Positions 52,211 to 61,885 of a stretch of 64,000 nucleotides of DNA are shown piece by piece (the first letter of the stretch is position 1; each line of letters opens with the position of its first letter). The notes beneath the pieces were generated by a model. It did no database searches. It was given only the letters and a program-made list of their open reading frames with translations, and was not told where the DNA came from. This stretch comes from Pseudohalioglobus sediminis (lineage in GTDB: Bacteria > Pseudomonadota > Gammaproteobacteria > Pseudomonadales > Halieaceae). The stretch spans positions 186,001 through 250,000 of the forward strand of contig NZ_VTUX01000004.1 of assembly GCF_008370495.1 (NCBI RefSeq). Reading direction: 5' to 3'. Position numbers and translations under genes: made by a program.

Positions 52211-52220
52211 GGAGTTAATC

Positions 52221-52805
52221 ATGAACAGAGCAGCCAACACCGATATTGATATTCATCCGCTGTTGCAACAGCGGCACAGCCCTTACGCGTTTGATCCGGG
52301 GCGCGACGTCGCAGAGAATGACGTACGTGCCTTATTCGAGGCCGCGCGCTGGACCATGTCTTCCTATAATGCGCAGCCCTGGCGTTATATCGTGGGCGTC
52401 AAGGCACGGGACCGGGAGACCTGGGATAAAATTCACGGGACGCTGGTAGAGGGTAACCAGCCCTGGGCCGCGAATGCGCCGGTGCTTGCCCTGGGATTGA
52501 CCGAGCACCAGTTCGAGCACAACGGTAAGCCCAACTCTGCGGCCCACCACGACCTGGGCGCTGCCTCTGCCATGTTGACGCTGGAGGCGACGGCACGCGG
52601 GTTGGTGGTGCACCAGATGATTGGTATCGAGCCCGACAAGGCCCGCGAGGTCTTTGGCATTACCGGTTCACTGGAGCCGGTCACGGCGCTGGCTATCGGC
52701 TACCAGGGGACCCCGGGCGACGTCGACGCGAAATACGCGGAGCGCGACAACAAACCCAGAGAGCGTAAGTCGCTGGAGGAACTGCTCATCTCCGGCGGGT
52801 TCTGA
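52221..52805 (+). CDS. Nitroreductase family protein
   Basis: A 194-residue FMN-dependent reductase: HPLLQQRHSPYAFDPGRDV at the start, ARWTMSSYNAQPWRYIVG for FMN binding, and AHHDLGAASAMLTLEA in the helical part. It reduces nitro groups, quinones or other electrophiles with NAD(P)H. The ATG at 52221 has GGGAG 6 bases before it; the frame is open further upstream only inside the pirin gene. It is the last gene of the LysR-linked set, consistent with detoxification. Confidence 0.93.
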   Translation: MNRAANTDIDIHPLLQQRHSPYAFDPGRDVAENDVRALFEAARWTMSSYNAQPWRYIVGVKARDRETWDKIHGTLVEGNQPWAANAPVLALGLTEHQFEHNGKPNSAAHHDLGAASAMLTLEATARGLVVHQMIGIEPDKAREVFGITGSLEPVTALAIGYQGTPGDVDAKYAERDNKPRERKSLEELLISGGF

Positions 52806-53033
52806 TGTTCTCGGTATTTGCGTCGCTGCTGTCTTTTGATGGCGGCTTCCGCTGACACGACGTGCCCGGTACAAAGTTGGCGGCGCGATCCCCAAAAAGG
52901 CGCACTCTCGAGCTTACCGTGCCGCGCCTGCACCACTTTGTGGCGCCGCTACAGGGTGATCTGCACGGATAGCGGCAAACCTGGGCGGCCCGGAACTTGC
53001 ATTGGTCCAGGATCGCTTATGGAGGGCGCGCAG

Positions 53034-54440
53034 ATGGATCACTCAAAAAACTCACAGTCCGTCGAACGGCCTGAAGACCCCTCCCTGGAGAGTAGTGGCT
53101 GGCGCACTCGGCCGGGTATCCTGGGGCATCATGCGGCGAGCCCCCAGTCCATTCACGCCCTGCTTGGCTATTTTCTCAAAGACAGGAACTCCCCGACCCC
53201 TTTTCCCGGACGCGATATGTTGCTCGATGGCAGCCTCTTCGAGTGGGGGGTCGCGCCGCCGCTGGAGAAGGTCATCGGCGGACCGGGTGAACTGGACTTG
53301 CTGCTGCGTTTACCCGAAATCTACCGCCACAGTGTGTCCGTGGTTGAACCCTGGGAGAACGTCGGCATCAACCTGCAGGGCGAGGCAGTAAGGGCCTCAA
53401 AAAATATCGCCTACATCCTGCAACAACTGGCGGATGCCGACTCCATACTGTATCCACTTTGGCAGAGCGGCTGCGTCAATCCGCAGCGTCTCGCCAACGT
53501 GTTGAGTGCGGGTATCGCCACGGTGGTGCAGGGCGGAAACCCCTCTGTCTACGACGCTGCTTCGTTCGACGGTTCGAAGTCCGGCGTTGAGGACATCCTG
53601 GCCCTGGTGGATGAGCTGCTGCTGCGGCGATCGAGCAACAGCGGTCCCAGTATCTTTATCTGCCTGGGTCACCAGTTGGCTGCGGCCTCGCAGGTTCGCC
53701 TGTTGAAACGCGCCTGTCGCGAGGTGGCGAACCTGCAGCACCTTCCCCTCGACCCGGAGGGCATTGCGTTGCGCACCCTGCGCCGCGTTTGCAGCAGGAT
53801 CAGCGACGTGGGTGAGAATCTGTCGGTTATCAAGAATGGGCAGCGTATCGCCGAAGGTTGGCACGATACTCGGTTCTCAGTAGCCCCCAATGAGGCTTTC
53901 GAAGTGGGTACGCGCAGGCTGTTGCCGTACCGGCGCCGGGGGGCGTCGGACCATGTTCCGGGTGAGCTGCATGACGCTCACGCCCTGGTTGCTGACGAAC
54001 TGGAGGGTGTGATCGATACCATGCTGGTGATGGAGCGTGAGCTGAACATCGAAATGTTCCATGGCGACGAGGTTAACGAGGAGGCAGCACTTTTTGCCAA
54101 CTGGGCCTTCAAGTTATTGCATGACACGCTTGTCCCCCTGCGCTACGAAGTAGCAGTGTCGCCATTATCGTGGCTGCTCAGCCTGCCCTACGCGGTGGAA
54201 ATCCTGTCGCAGACAGAGGTGGATAGTGCTCATCTCACCGAGGTCTCCACGACCTGTATTTACTATAAAGACTGGGAGACTCACACTATTCGTCGCTCGT
54301 TCACCAGCCAGTTCCACCCCGAGCTGATGGCGGATATCCGTGATATCGGCAAGCGCGACGGGCCGCGTTACGCAGAACTGAAAGATAACGACGGTGTGCG
54401 TTTGTTGATTCGGCTGCTCTATCATGGCATGCAGGAATAG
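53034..54440 (+). CDS. Class I glutamine-amidotransferase-like protein with large insertion
   Basis: A 468-residue protein. The GATase1 elements are visible: ICLGHQ (C210) and QFHPE (H428, E430), the cysteine-histidine-glutamate triad. They are 218 residues apart, far more than the roughly 90 usual in this family. The extra region and the 200-residue N-terminus have no recognised domain. No ATPase or synthetase partner is fused to it or adjacent. The GGAGG site 8 bases before 53034 supports this start. It could release ammonia from glutamine or act as a hydrolase. Its long N-terminus resembles nothing I can name. Confidence 0.75.
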   Translation: MDHSKNSQSVERPEDPSLESSGWRTRPGILGHHAASPQSIHALLGYFLKDRNSPTPFPGRDMLLDGSLFEWGVAPPLEKVIGGPGELDLLLRLPEIYRHSVSVVEPWENVGINLQGEAVRASKNIAYILQQLADADSILYPLWQSGCVNPQRLANVLSAGIATVVQGGNPSVYDAASFDGSKSGVEDILALVDELLLRRSSNSGPSIFICLGHQLAAASQVRLLKRACREVANLQHLPLDPEGIALRTLRRVCSRISDVGENLSVIKNGQRIAEGWHDTRFSVAPNEAFEVGTRRLLPYRRRGASDHVPGELHDAHALVADELEGVIDTMLVMERELNIEMFHGDEVNEEAALFANWAFKLLHDTLVPLRYEVAVSPLSWLLSLPYAVEILSQTEVDSAHLTEVSTTCIYYKDWETHTIRRSFTSQFHPELMADIRDIGKRDGPRYAELKDNDGVRLLIRLLYHGMQE

Positions 54441-54647
54441 TGGGTGCTGCCTGCGGCGAGGGTACTGCGATGAGGGGATACGCCCCCCGTATGAATCATC
54501 AGGCATAGCCCTGTTCGCTGCTGCCCCGGTGAACTAAAACCGCATCGTTAATACGATTAGAACGTTTCGGCTTCACAGGAACCGAACGCTGCATACACAG
54601 ACCTGCCGTCGTTGGCCTTAACCCGCTGACTCCTGTATAAGGGCGCA

Positions 54648-55502
54648 ATGAAAACCCCCAAGAGAATTCAGCCACTGGTTGATGACGGTCTGGTGGACGA
54701 GGTTTTAAGCCAGCTGATGAGTGGCAAGGAAGCCACCGTCTACGTGGTGCGCTGTGGCGAAGAGGTTCGCTGCGCCAAGGTTTATAAAGAGGTCGCGAAG
54801 CGCAGCTTCAAACAGGCGGTGGAATACACCGAGGGCCGCAAGGTGCGCAACAGCCGGCGTGGCCGGGCAATGGAGCGCCGCTCGAAGTACGGCCGCAAGC
54901 AACAGGAAGAAGCCTGGCAAAATGCTGAAGTAGACGCGCTTTACAAACTGGCTGCGGCTGATGTGCGTGTGCCTACCCCTTATGGCTGCTTTGACGGCGT
55001 GTTGCTGATGGAGCTGGTCACGGACGACGAGGGCAATGTGGCGCCGCGCCTGAGCGAGGTCGAGCTCAGCGAAGCACAGGCACTGGAAGATCACGCCCTG
55101 ATGATGACCTATGTCGTGCGCATGCTCTGCGCCGGCCTGGTGCATGGCGACCTGTCTGAATTCAACGTCCTGGTGGATGACTACGGCCCGGTCGTCATTG
55201 ACCTGCCCCAGGCGGTGAATGCCGCTGCCAATCAGCACGCCAGGTCCATGCTGGAGCGCGATGTCAACAACATGACCAGCTACTACGGCCAGTTCGCGCC
55301 GCAGTTGCTGGGGCGGCTGTATGCCGATGAACTGTGGGAGTTGTATGAAGAGGGCAGTTTGCACCCGGACACACAGCTCAGCGGGGGGTACGAGGCCAGC
55401 ACCGAGCAGGCTGACGTGGATGCAGTCATGATGGAGATCAGGGCGGCATTGGCGGAAGAGGAAAAACGCCTTGAGCGAGCGCGCGAGGCCGATGAGTTGT
55501 GA
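54648..55502 (+). CDS. RIO-type serine/threonine protein kinase
   Basis: A 284-residue RIO1-like kinase. The P-loop region is LMSGKEATVYVVRCG with the lysine in CAKVYK. The catalytic loop is LVHGDLSEFNVL, and the metal-binding aspartate is in VVIDLPQAV. The C-terminus is acidic. Eukaryal and archaeal RIO kinases act in small-subunit ribosome maturation; bacterial ones are poorly known. It overlaps the DbpA start by 4 bases, which ties it to a ribosome-assembly helicase. Confidence 0.93.
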   Translation: MKTPKRIQPLVDDGLVDEVLSQLMSGKEATVYVVRCGEEVRCAKVYKEVAKRSFKQAVEYTEGRKVRNSRRGRAMERRSKYGRKQQEEAWQNAEVDALYKLAAADVRVPTPYGCFDGVLLMELVTDDEGNVAPRLSEVELSEAQALEDHALMMTYVVRMLCAGLVHGDLSEFNVLVDDYGPVVIDLPQAVNAAANQHARSMLERDVNNMTSYYGQFAPQLLGRLYADELWELYEEGSLHPDTQLSGGYEASTEQADVDAVMMEIRAALAEEEKRLERAREADEL

Positions 55503-56878
55503 GTGATGCCAGTTTTTCCCAGCTGCCACTGGCCGCGGCTCAACTGGAGAACCTGGAAAGCCTCGGCTATACGCGGATGACCGACATCCAGGCCGCGGCC
55601 CTGCCGCCGGCCCTCGCCGGTAAAGACCTGATCGCACAGGCCAAGACCGGCAGTGGCAAAACCGCAACGTTTACGCTGCCACTGTTGAGCAAGCTCAACC
55701 CGAGAGATTTTGGTGCGCAGGCACTTATTTTGTGTCCCACCCGGGAGCTGGCAACCCAGGTGGCGGCGGAAACGCGGCGCCTGGCCCGGCACCAGCCCAA
55801 CGTCAAAGTGGTCACGCTCTGTGGCGGACAGCCCATTGGCCCGCAGATTGGCTCGCTGGAACACGGTGCCCACATTGTCGTGGGCACGCCCGGGCGCATC
55901 AAGGATCACCTGCGCAAGGCAACGCTGGATATCTCCCGAATCAATACTCTCGTGCTGGACGAAGCGGACCGCATGCTGGAGATGGGATTCCTGGACGACA
56001 TCAGCAGCATCATCGAAGCCACCCCGGAGAGCCGCCAGACCCTGCTGTTTTCCGCCACCTATCCCAGTGACATTCGCAAGATGAGCTCGCGTTTCCAGCG
56101 TGCTGCCCTTGAGGTAACAGTGGTGGCCACGCACGATGAACAGCATATCAGCCAGAAGTTTTATATCTGCTCCAGGGAGAAAAAGCTGGAGTCACTGAAC
56201 AGGATCATTGCATACCACGCGCCAGAAGCGGCGGTTATCTTCTGCAATACCAAGGCAACCGTTCGAGACGTCACTGCCCACCTCAAAGATCATGGCAATC
56301 GTGCCCTGGCATTGCACGGAGATCTGGAGCAGCGCGACCGGGACCAGGTACTGGTGCAGTTCACACAGCAGAGCTGCCGCCTTCTGGTTGCCACCGATGT
56401 GGCCGCGCGCGGGCTCGACATTGACGATCTGCCGGCGGTAATCAACTACGATCTGCCTCGTGACCCGGACCAGTACACCCACCGCATTGGCCGTACCGGT
56501 CGCGCGGGTAAAACCGGTCTGGCCCTGAGCCTGTTTGCCGACAACGAGCGTTACAAGCTGGAAGGCATCGCCGCAGATCACGATCGCGAAGTGGAATTCG
56601 AAGCGGTTGAAACGCTGCCCGCCTCCGGCGAAGCCCTGCCTGCTCCCGGTTTCGTCACACTGTGCATTGCCGGTGGCCGCAAACAGAAAGTGCGCCCCGG
56701 AGACATTCTTGGTGCGCTCACCGGCGCCGGCGGAATCGATGGCAAGGCCGTGGGTAAAATCAATGTGATGGAGCACGTGGCTTTTGTTGCGGTGCAAAGA
56801 AAACTGGCAAAGCCGGCGCTACAGCAGCTCCAGGCCGGCAAGATCAAGGGCCGTAAATTCAAGGTCCGCAGGCTTTAA
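55499..56878 (+). CDS. dbpA: ATP-dependent RNA helicase DbpA
   Basis: A 459-residue DEAD-box helicase. Motifs in order: AQAKTGSGKTAT (I), PTRELATQ (Ia), VLDEADRMLEMGF (II), FSATYP (III), HGDLEQRDRD region (IV), ATDVAARGLDIDDL (V) and HRIGRTGRAGKTG (VI). The C-terminal 70 residues are the DbpA RNA-binding domain (TLCIAGGRKQKVRPGDILGA), which recognises hairpin 92 of 23S rRNA. It acts in large-subunit assembly. Its GTG start sits inside the RIO kinase stop (GTGA), so the two are translationally coupled. Confidence 0.94.
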   Translation: MSDASFSQLPLAAAQLENLESLGYTRMTDIQAAALPPALAGKDLIAQAKTGSGKTATFTLPLLSKLNPRDFGAQALILCPTRELATQVAAETRRLARHQPNVKVVTLCGGQPIGPQIGSLEHGAHIVVGTPGRIKDHLRKATLDISRINTLVLDEADRMLEMGFLDDISSIIEATPESRQTLLFSATYPSDIRKMSSRFQRAALEVTVVATHDEQHISQKFYICSREKKLESLNRIIAYHAPEAAVIFCNTKATVRDVTAHLKDHGNRALALHGDLEQRDRDQVLVQFTQQSCRLLVATDVAARGLDIDDLPAVINYDLPRDPDQYTHRIGRTGRAGKTGLALSLFADNERYKLEGIAADHDREVEFEAVETLPASGEALPAPGFVTLCIAGGRKQKVRPGDILGALTGAGGIDGKAVGKINVMEHVAFVAVQRKLAKPALQQLQAGKIKGRKFKVRRL

Positions 56879-56958
56879 CGCGCCGGCTGTTCTCTAGCGC
56901 CTGCTGTTTTTCCACGGCGAGTTCACCTGATCTGGACTGCTAGCGTTAAAGCCCGCAT

Positions 56959-57792
56959 CTAGTAGAAGTTTTTACCGATGTCGAAATAGAGCCCGCTTTC
57001 AATGATTTCAACACCGTCGTTGGTGAACTCATCCCGACGCCAGCCGAGAGAGGCGAACCAACTTTCCCTGAATGAAATGGTATTAGTGACTTGCCAGCGG
57101 ATGGAGTCATCCTGACCCCAGGAAACGGATGCTGCCGCAGTGTTGTTATTATGCCATTGGTAGGTCGCAGATAAGCCGACAATAAACTCGGTCCAGCTGG
57201 TTTCTTCCTTGCTGCGAAACGGCTCCGGCTCGAAGCAACCAAACAATCCGCAATCGCCGTTCCATGCCGGTATGGTGCCGAAGACTTTTATAGTCTGGTC
57301 GTAGTAGCGAAAGCCCGCGATTGGCCCGAGGCTTAGACGGTGCCAGTCCTCCAGTAGAAACACACCCCACTCGCCCTGGGCGATTCGCTGCTGCATGTCG
57401 ACATTGACATCGAGGTACTCCTTCAGGACAGGCGGTGGTGCAATACCCGTCTCCGCCGTGATGTCGTCCATGTCCATATCATAGCCGCCGTGCCAGCCAT
57501 TCAGGTCAAACCACATGGGGCGGTCCAGCGCCCGGAAGCGATAGCCCATGCCCAGTGCAAAAAAGCTGTTCGCGTGCTTTGCGAGATCGAGCATGTCCGC
57601 TTCAATATGTATATTCGCGCCACCTTCGACGGGCTGCTCAAGTTCAAGACCCGGCATATGTACAGGGAAATAGAGACTCCATCCTGTTGCGCTGTGTGCG
57701 GCGTCTGCGTCACTCACCTCTGCCATTATCGGAAGAGACGTCAGTGTTAAAACCAGTGCGAGGCGAATATGCAGTGGGTGCTCTTGCTTCAT
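56959..57792 (-). CDS. Outer-membrane beta-barrel protein of unknown function
   Basis: About 277 residues with a signal peptide (MKQEHPLHIRLALVLTLTSL, cut near IMA). The mature part is a run of amphipathic beta strands, Trp/Tyr-rich, ending in an aromatic residue (DIGKNFY), as in outer-membrane proteins. Two cysteines lie in CGLFGC. I recognise no specific family. The ATG at 57792 begins the signal peptide; an in-frame ATG at 57831 would put 13 extra residues before it. Neither has a good ribosome site. It converges with dbpA. Confidence 0.72.
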   Translation of the reverse strand: MKQEHPLHIRLALVLTLTSLPIMAEVSDADAAHSATGWSLYFPVHMPGLELEQPVEGGANIHIEADMLDLAKHANSFFALGMGYRFRALDRPMWFDLNGWHGGYDMDMDDITAETGIAPPPVLKEYLDVNVDMQQRIAQGEWGVFLLEDWHRLSLGPIAGFRYYDQTIKVFGTIPAWNGDCGLFGCFEPEPFRSKEETSWTEFIVGLSATYQWHNNNTAAASVSWGQDDSIRWQVTNTISFRESWFASLGWRRDEFTNDGVEIIESGLYFDIGKNFY

Positions 57793-57998
57793 TATCTGCG
57801 ACGGCTTGAGTGTAGCTGGGGTGACCGGCATTACTCTAGCAGACCATTTGCGGGAACGACATCAACGACTAATACTGAGTTCACCAGCACAAGCTCCGCG
57901 AACCCGGTATTGTGACTTCCTGTGCTAGTCTATATTTATTAGCGCTTGTTTCCGCATCGCGCGGGCAGGGTGCGTCCACGTAACCAGAGGGAATAAAC

Positions 57999-58550
57999 AT
58001 GAGCATAGTTGAAACCATCAGCAAGAGCGCGAAAACGGCAAAGTGGGTAGGCGTCGTCATGATTATCGCCGGCGTCTTGTCACTCAGTGCGCCTATGGCT
58101 GCCGGGCTTTCAATTTCAATGCTGATCGGCGGCCTGTTTATCGTCAGCGGTGTCTTTCAACTGCTCGTCGTTTTCAGAGCCGGCTCGTTTCCCCGCGAGC
58201 TGCTACTCGGTCTGTTGGGTGTGCTCGGCATCATGGCAGGTGTCTATATGATCGCTCAGCCAGGGTTGGCACTGGCCACCCTGACCCTGTTCCTCTCCGG
58301 CTACTTTATTGCCAGCGGTATCCTGCAGATTGTTGCTGCATTCCAGGCGCGGTCGCAGCAGGGCTGGGGTTGGTTATTGTTCGGTGGCCTGGTGTCGATG
58401 CTGCTGGGTGCCATGATCTGGAGTCAGTTCCCGCTGTCTGGTATCTGGGCGGTGGGCACGCTGGTTGGTATCCACCTGATTTTCAGCGGAATGACGCTCC
58501 TGGCCATCGCCGGTGCAGTCAAGGACGCGGCCAGTGCCATAGCGGATTGA
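57999..58550 (+). CDS. HdeD family membrane protein (DUF308)
   Basis: A 183-residue protein with about six hydrophobic helices in three DUF308-type pairs, matching the HdeD family (VGVVMIIAGVLSLSAP and LFIVSGVFQLLVVFRAG are typical). HdeD is linked to acid resistance at high cell density in E. coli; other members have unknown roles. AGAGGGA lies just upstream of the ATG. It precedes the TonB receptor on the same strand but is separated by 200 bases. Confidence 0.92.
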   Translation: MSIVETISKSAKTAKWVGVVMIIAGVLSLSAPMAAGLSISMLIGGLFIVSGVFQLLVVFRAGSFPRELLLGLLGVLGIMAGVYMIAQPGLALATLTLFLSGYFIASGILQIVAAFQARSQQGWGWLLFGGLVSMLLGAMIWSQFPLSGIWAVGTLVGIHLIFSGMTLLAIAGAVKDAASAIAD

Positions 58551-58750
58551 CCGGCCCGATAATGCTAATACTGCCCGGTGCCAGCGACAGCCTCGGGAAC
58601 CAGGTAACAGTCAGCGACACCGTAGCTGCGGTATTGAACCGATGGGGAAATTGGCGTATATCTACGGGGGTAATAGTTGCCAGGCTTATGCCCTCGCAGG
58701 CCCGATTTCGGGTGCTATTCGCTTACACAATAATTAGAACGGAGAAAGAC

Positions 58751-61195
58751 ATGCCAAAGCTAGCACGCTACGCACTCACACCCGTTGCCGCCGCCGTGAT
58801 GGGATTGGCCGCGCTGCCGCAGTCATCGATGGTCCATGCGCAGTCAATGACACTGGAAGAGGTGGTTGTCACCGCCCAGCGGCGAGAGACCAATCTGCAG
58901 GACACACCTATCGCCGTCACCGCTTTCACCCCGGACAAATTGGCCGACCTCGGCGTCTTCGATATCACTGACCTGGGTAGTCGAGCGCCCAACACCAATA
59001 TCCAGAAACAGCCATCATCCAATTCCAACATGTCGATTGCCATTCGTGGCATCGGCAATGGCGAGACCTCGTTGATGGCTGATCCGAAGACGAGCTTTTA
59101 TGTTGACGGCGTCTACATGAGCAAGACCGTCGGCGCGGTCTTCGATATCGTCGACCTGCAAAGCGTCGAGGTGCTGCGCGGTCCGCAGGGGACCCTGTTC
59201 GGGCGTAACAGCACCGGTGGCGCCCTGAACGTGACGACCATCAAACCCAGCGGCGAATGGGGGGTCAAGCTCGAGGGCAGTCTTGGTAACGACGGCTATC
59301 AGCGCGCGGCGGGTTCGGTAGATTTCCCGCAGGTATTCGGCATGCTGTCGGCAAAAGTCTCCGGCATGCTCATGGAGTACGACGGCTGGGCTGACAACGA
59401 TTATCCAGGCAGCGAATCCGACCTGGGTTCGGAAGATAACAACGCCTACCGCATCGCGCTGCGACTCGAGCCCACTGAGGGTTTGACGATTGATTACGCC
59501 TACGACAAGACCGACAACGAGGGCGTGCCCACGCCGTTCCAGGTCACGGAAGTGAAGGACAGCATCTACAACGGCTTCACGGACACACCGTTCCCCTTCG
59601 AGTTTCTGGGGGGCGAGCTTTACCAGCAGATGGCGGCATTGGTCGGCGACCCCGACAAGCGCCGTGAAGACTATAATCTCGACGCCGTGTCCACGGAAAC
59701 CCTGGAAGTAGAAGGGCATAACCTCACCGTTACCTGGGCTTTGGACAACCTTACGCTGAAGTACATATTTGGCGACCGCGAAACTGATTCCGGTTATGAC
59801 AAGACCGACCTGGACGGTGGCGCGCTCACGGCGCGGGACCTTTTCTACGGTGGTGGCATGGAAATTCCGTCACCGGGCTTCGAGGCGACAATTGATGAGG
59901 GCTGGATCGACCTGCAGACCCATGAACTGCAGCTTTTCGGCAACGCATTCAATGATCGACTCCAGTACACGGTGGGCTACTACCAGTACGAGGAGGAAAT
60001 CTACCAGAGCAATCCACAGACCTTTTCGATTCCCATTCAGTTCCTCGTCGGGAGCCCATTGGAAGGCGCTTACGTCGCCGCGGGCTACTGTAACGAGATA
60101 CCCGGGGCCGGGGTGGTGTGTCAGGGCACGCAGCGCCAGCCACTGCCGTTCCCGTCCCCCGGGGCGGATCCTAACCTGAATGGCCAGGTCGACTTTATCT
60201 ACGGGCAGACGACGGAGTCCTGGGCGGCTTACGGGCAGGCGACGTATGCACTGACCGACGCACTGGGTGTCACCGCTGGCCTGCGCTACACCGATGACGA
60301 GCGCGATGCCTTCCTGTTCAACGAGAACCTGGGCCAGACTTCGGTGGACGAGCGACTGAAGAACTCCGACTCCTGGGACAACATCAGTTACCTGCTGACG
60401 CTGAATTATGCAGTGAGCGATTACGTCAATGTCTACGGAACTTACTCGACCGGGTTCAACAGTGGTGGCTTCAACTCGCGCGCGGGCAGTCCCTCGTCCT
60501 GGGATACCCCGTTTGATGAAGAAGAAGTGGAAGCGTTTGAGCTGGGCCTGAAGTCAGACTGGATGGACGGTCGACTGCGCGTGAACGCTGCGCTGTTCTA
60601 CAACGATTACACGGACATCCAGGTCACCCAGTTCGAGGCCGGTACCGGTGGTGCCTCCAGTCGCATTGTGAACGCCGGTGAAGCGACCTACCAGGGCCTG
60701 GAGCTGGAGATCACTGCGCTGATAACTGACGGGCTGCTGATGGACCTCACCTACGGCTATCTGGATGCCGAGTTCGACGAGTATGTAGCGCGCAACCCCG
60801 CGACCGACCTCGAAGAGGACATCTCGGGCGTGACCACGCCTGCGCGTGCGCCGGAGAACTCGGGTTCGCTTGGCCTGCAGTATGACTTCAACCCCTTCAG
60901 CTTCGGTACGCTGTCAGCGCGCGTCGACGTCATCTATACAGATGGCTACGTTTTCCACCCTTTCCAGAACCAGTTTGACTCGGCGGACGATCGTACCGTG
61001 GTCGATGCCCGGGTGACGCTACAGGATATCGGGCTGGGCCAGAACGGTAACTTGCGCCTGTCCGGGTGGGTCAAGAACGCGACCGACGAAGAGTACCGTG
61101 AGTGGGGTATCGACTTCGCCTCCCTCGGCTGGGCGGGCGCCACATACGGCAGGCCGCGCACCTACGGACTCGACCTGGTTTACGAATTCCGCTAG
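58751..61195 (+). CDS. TonB-dependent receptor
   Basis: About 814 residues. A signal peptide (cut near VHA-QSM) precedes the plug: EEVVVTAQRRETNLQDTPIA (TonB-box side), VDLQSVEVLRGPQGTLFGRN and the STGGALNVTT plug motif. The barrel follows and ends with a terminal aromatic/arginine (VYEFR). The pattern with LGVFDITDL and many Asp/Asn-rich loops is that of the large receptor family of unknown substrate found in sphingomonads and marine gammaproteobacteria (hydrophobic or sugar-like compounds). GGAG is 6 bases before the ATG; the frame is open back to 58043 but that overlaps hdeD. Confidence 0.93.
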   Translation: MPKLARYALTPVAAAVMGLAALPQSSMVHAQSMTLEEVVVTAQRRETNLQDTPIAVTAFTPDKLADLGVFDITDLGSRAPNTNIQKQPSSNSNMSIAIRGIGNGETSLMADPKTSFYVDGVYMSKTVGAVFDIVDLQSVEVLRGPQGTLFGRNSTGGALNVTTIKPSGEWGVKLEGSLGNDGYQRAAGSVDFPQVFGMLSAKVSGMLMEYDGWADNDYPGSESDLGSEDNNAYRIALRLEPTEGLTIDYAYDKTDNEGVPTPFQVTEVKDSIYNGFTDTPFPFEFLGGELYQQMAALVGDPDKRREDYNLDAVSTETLEVEGHNLTVTWALDNLTLKYIFGDRETDSGYDKTDLDGGALTARDLFYGGGMEIPSPGFEATIDEGWIDLQTHELQLFGNAFNDRLQYTVGYYQYEEEIYQSNPQTFSIPIQFLVGSPLEGAYVAAGYCNEIPGAGVVCQGTQRQPLPFPSPGADPNLNGQVDFIYGQTTESWAAYGQATYALTDALGVTAGLRYTDDERDAFLFNENLGQTSVDERLKNSDSWDNISYLLTLNYAVSDYVNVYGTYSTGFNSGGFNSRAGSPSSWDTPFDEEEVEAFELGLKSDWMDGRLRVNAALFYNDYTDIQVTQFEAGTGGASSRIVNAGEATYQGLELEITALITDGLLMDLTYGYLDAEFDEYVARNPATDLEEDISGVTTPARAPENSGSLGLQYDFNPFSFGTLSARVDVIYTDGYVFHPFQNQFDSADDRTVVDARVTLQDIGLGQNGNLRLSGWVKNATDEEYREWGIDFASLGWAGATYGRPRTYGLDLVYEFR

Positions 61196-61885
61196 GAAAG
61201 CCTCTGTACGATCTATCGGGCCAGCCATGCTGGCCCGGTATCTTGAAGCCCTCATTACAGGTCGGACTTTGTCTATTGGCCCGAAGCTTCAATCGCCTTC
61301 GAGGGCGCTTGGAGCTTAATTTGGCCAGATTGCAGCACCAATGCCGCCGAGTCTCGAACAACGGCTCTGCTCCACTCAGCAGACTCGCTAAGCCTAATAT
61401 CCCGATAATGCTGAGCTCTAACCATATGCCTACCCGAATTGAATAAGTAGTTTACAGCCGCATGCACTGTTTTTGGGCGATTGCTGCAGGCAGACGGAGA
61501 TGAGCCGAACCAGATCATGACAGCCGGCCGCGGTGCTGTGGCGTCATACGTCGGCAGCCGATTGCCGAGCCTGTCTACGATATAGAACGTAGTGCCAGCA
61601 AGCGTTCAGAGCGGCCGCATGAGACTTAACCAAGAAAATTTGCTATCCGGCTCTGTTTATTTACCAAGGTCTGCAAGCGGTATGATCGACATGGTCAACT
61701 GTCCGAATACCGTCAAACTCTGCCCGCACCCGCTCAGGGCTCTACACATCTGCGAAACTTGCGCTGTTCAAAAGTCTGTACTAGCTTTCTGCGAAGACTC
61801 AGAACACGCCCCGGGCTGGTTCATCCAGGTACAGGCGTGTGCTGGCTTCAGCATTTGACCCAAAGCACACATGTCGGGAGAAACA
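61196..61885. other. Intergenic region with terminator-like hairpin
   Basis: About 690 bases between the TonB receptor and the pectin-acetylesterase-like gene. A perfect 9-base stem CGGGCCAGC/GCTGGCCCG (61217-61225 and 61229-61237, CAT loop) begins 22 bases after the receptor stop, without a U-run. A plus-strand 88-codon frame (61592-61858) with six cysteines shows no known domain and I do not call it a gene. Promoter elements for the next gene lie near the right end. Confidence 0.45.
61217..61237 (+). terminator. Stem-loop downstream of the TonB receptor
   Basis: CGGGCCAGC-CAT-GCTGGCCCG is a perfect 9-base stem with a 3-base loop, 22 bases after the receptor stop. No U-tract follows, so it is either a weak terminator or a 3'-end protecting structure. 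Confidence 0.5.

Noticed and set aside
58043-58750. In-frame N-terminal extension of the TonB receptor by 236 codons
   Set aside because: It overlaps the HdeD gene in another frame, and the clear signal peptide with ribosome site begins at 58751.
61592-61858. 88-codon cysteine-containing frame before the PAE gene
   Set aside because: GTG start without a ribosome site, no signal peptide and no recognised domain.
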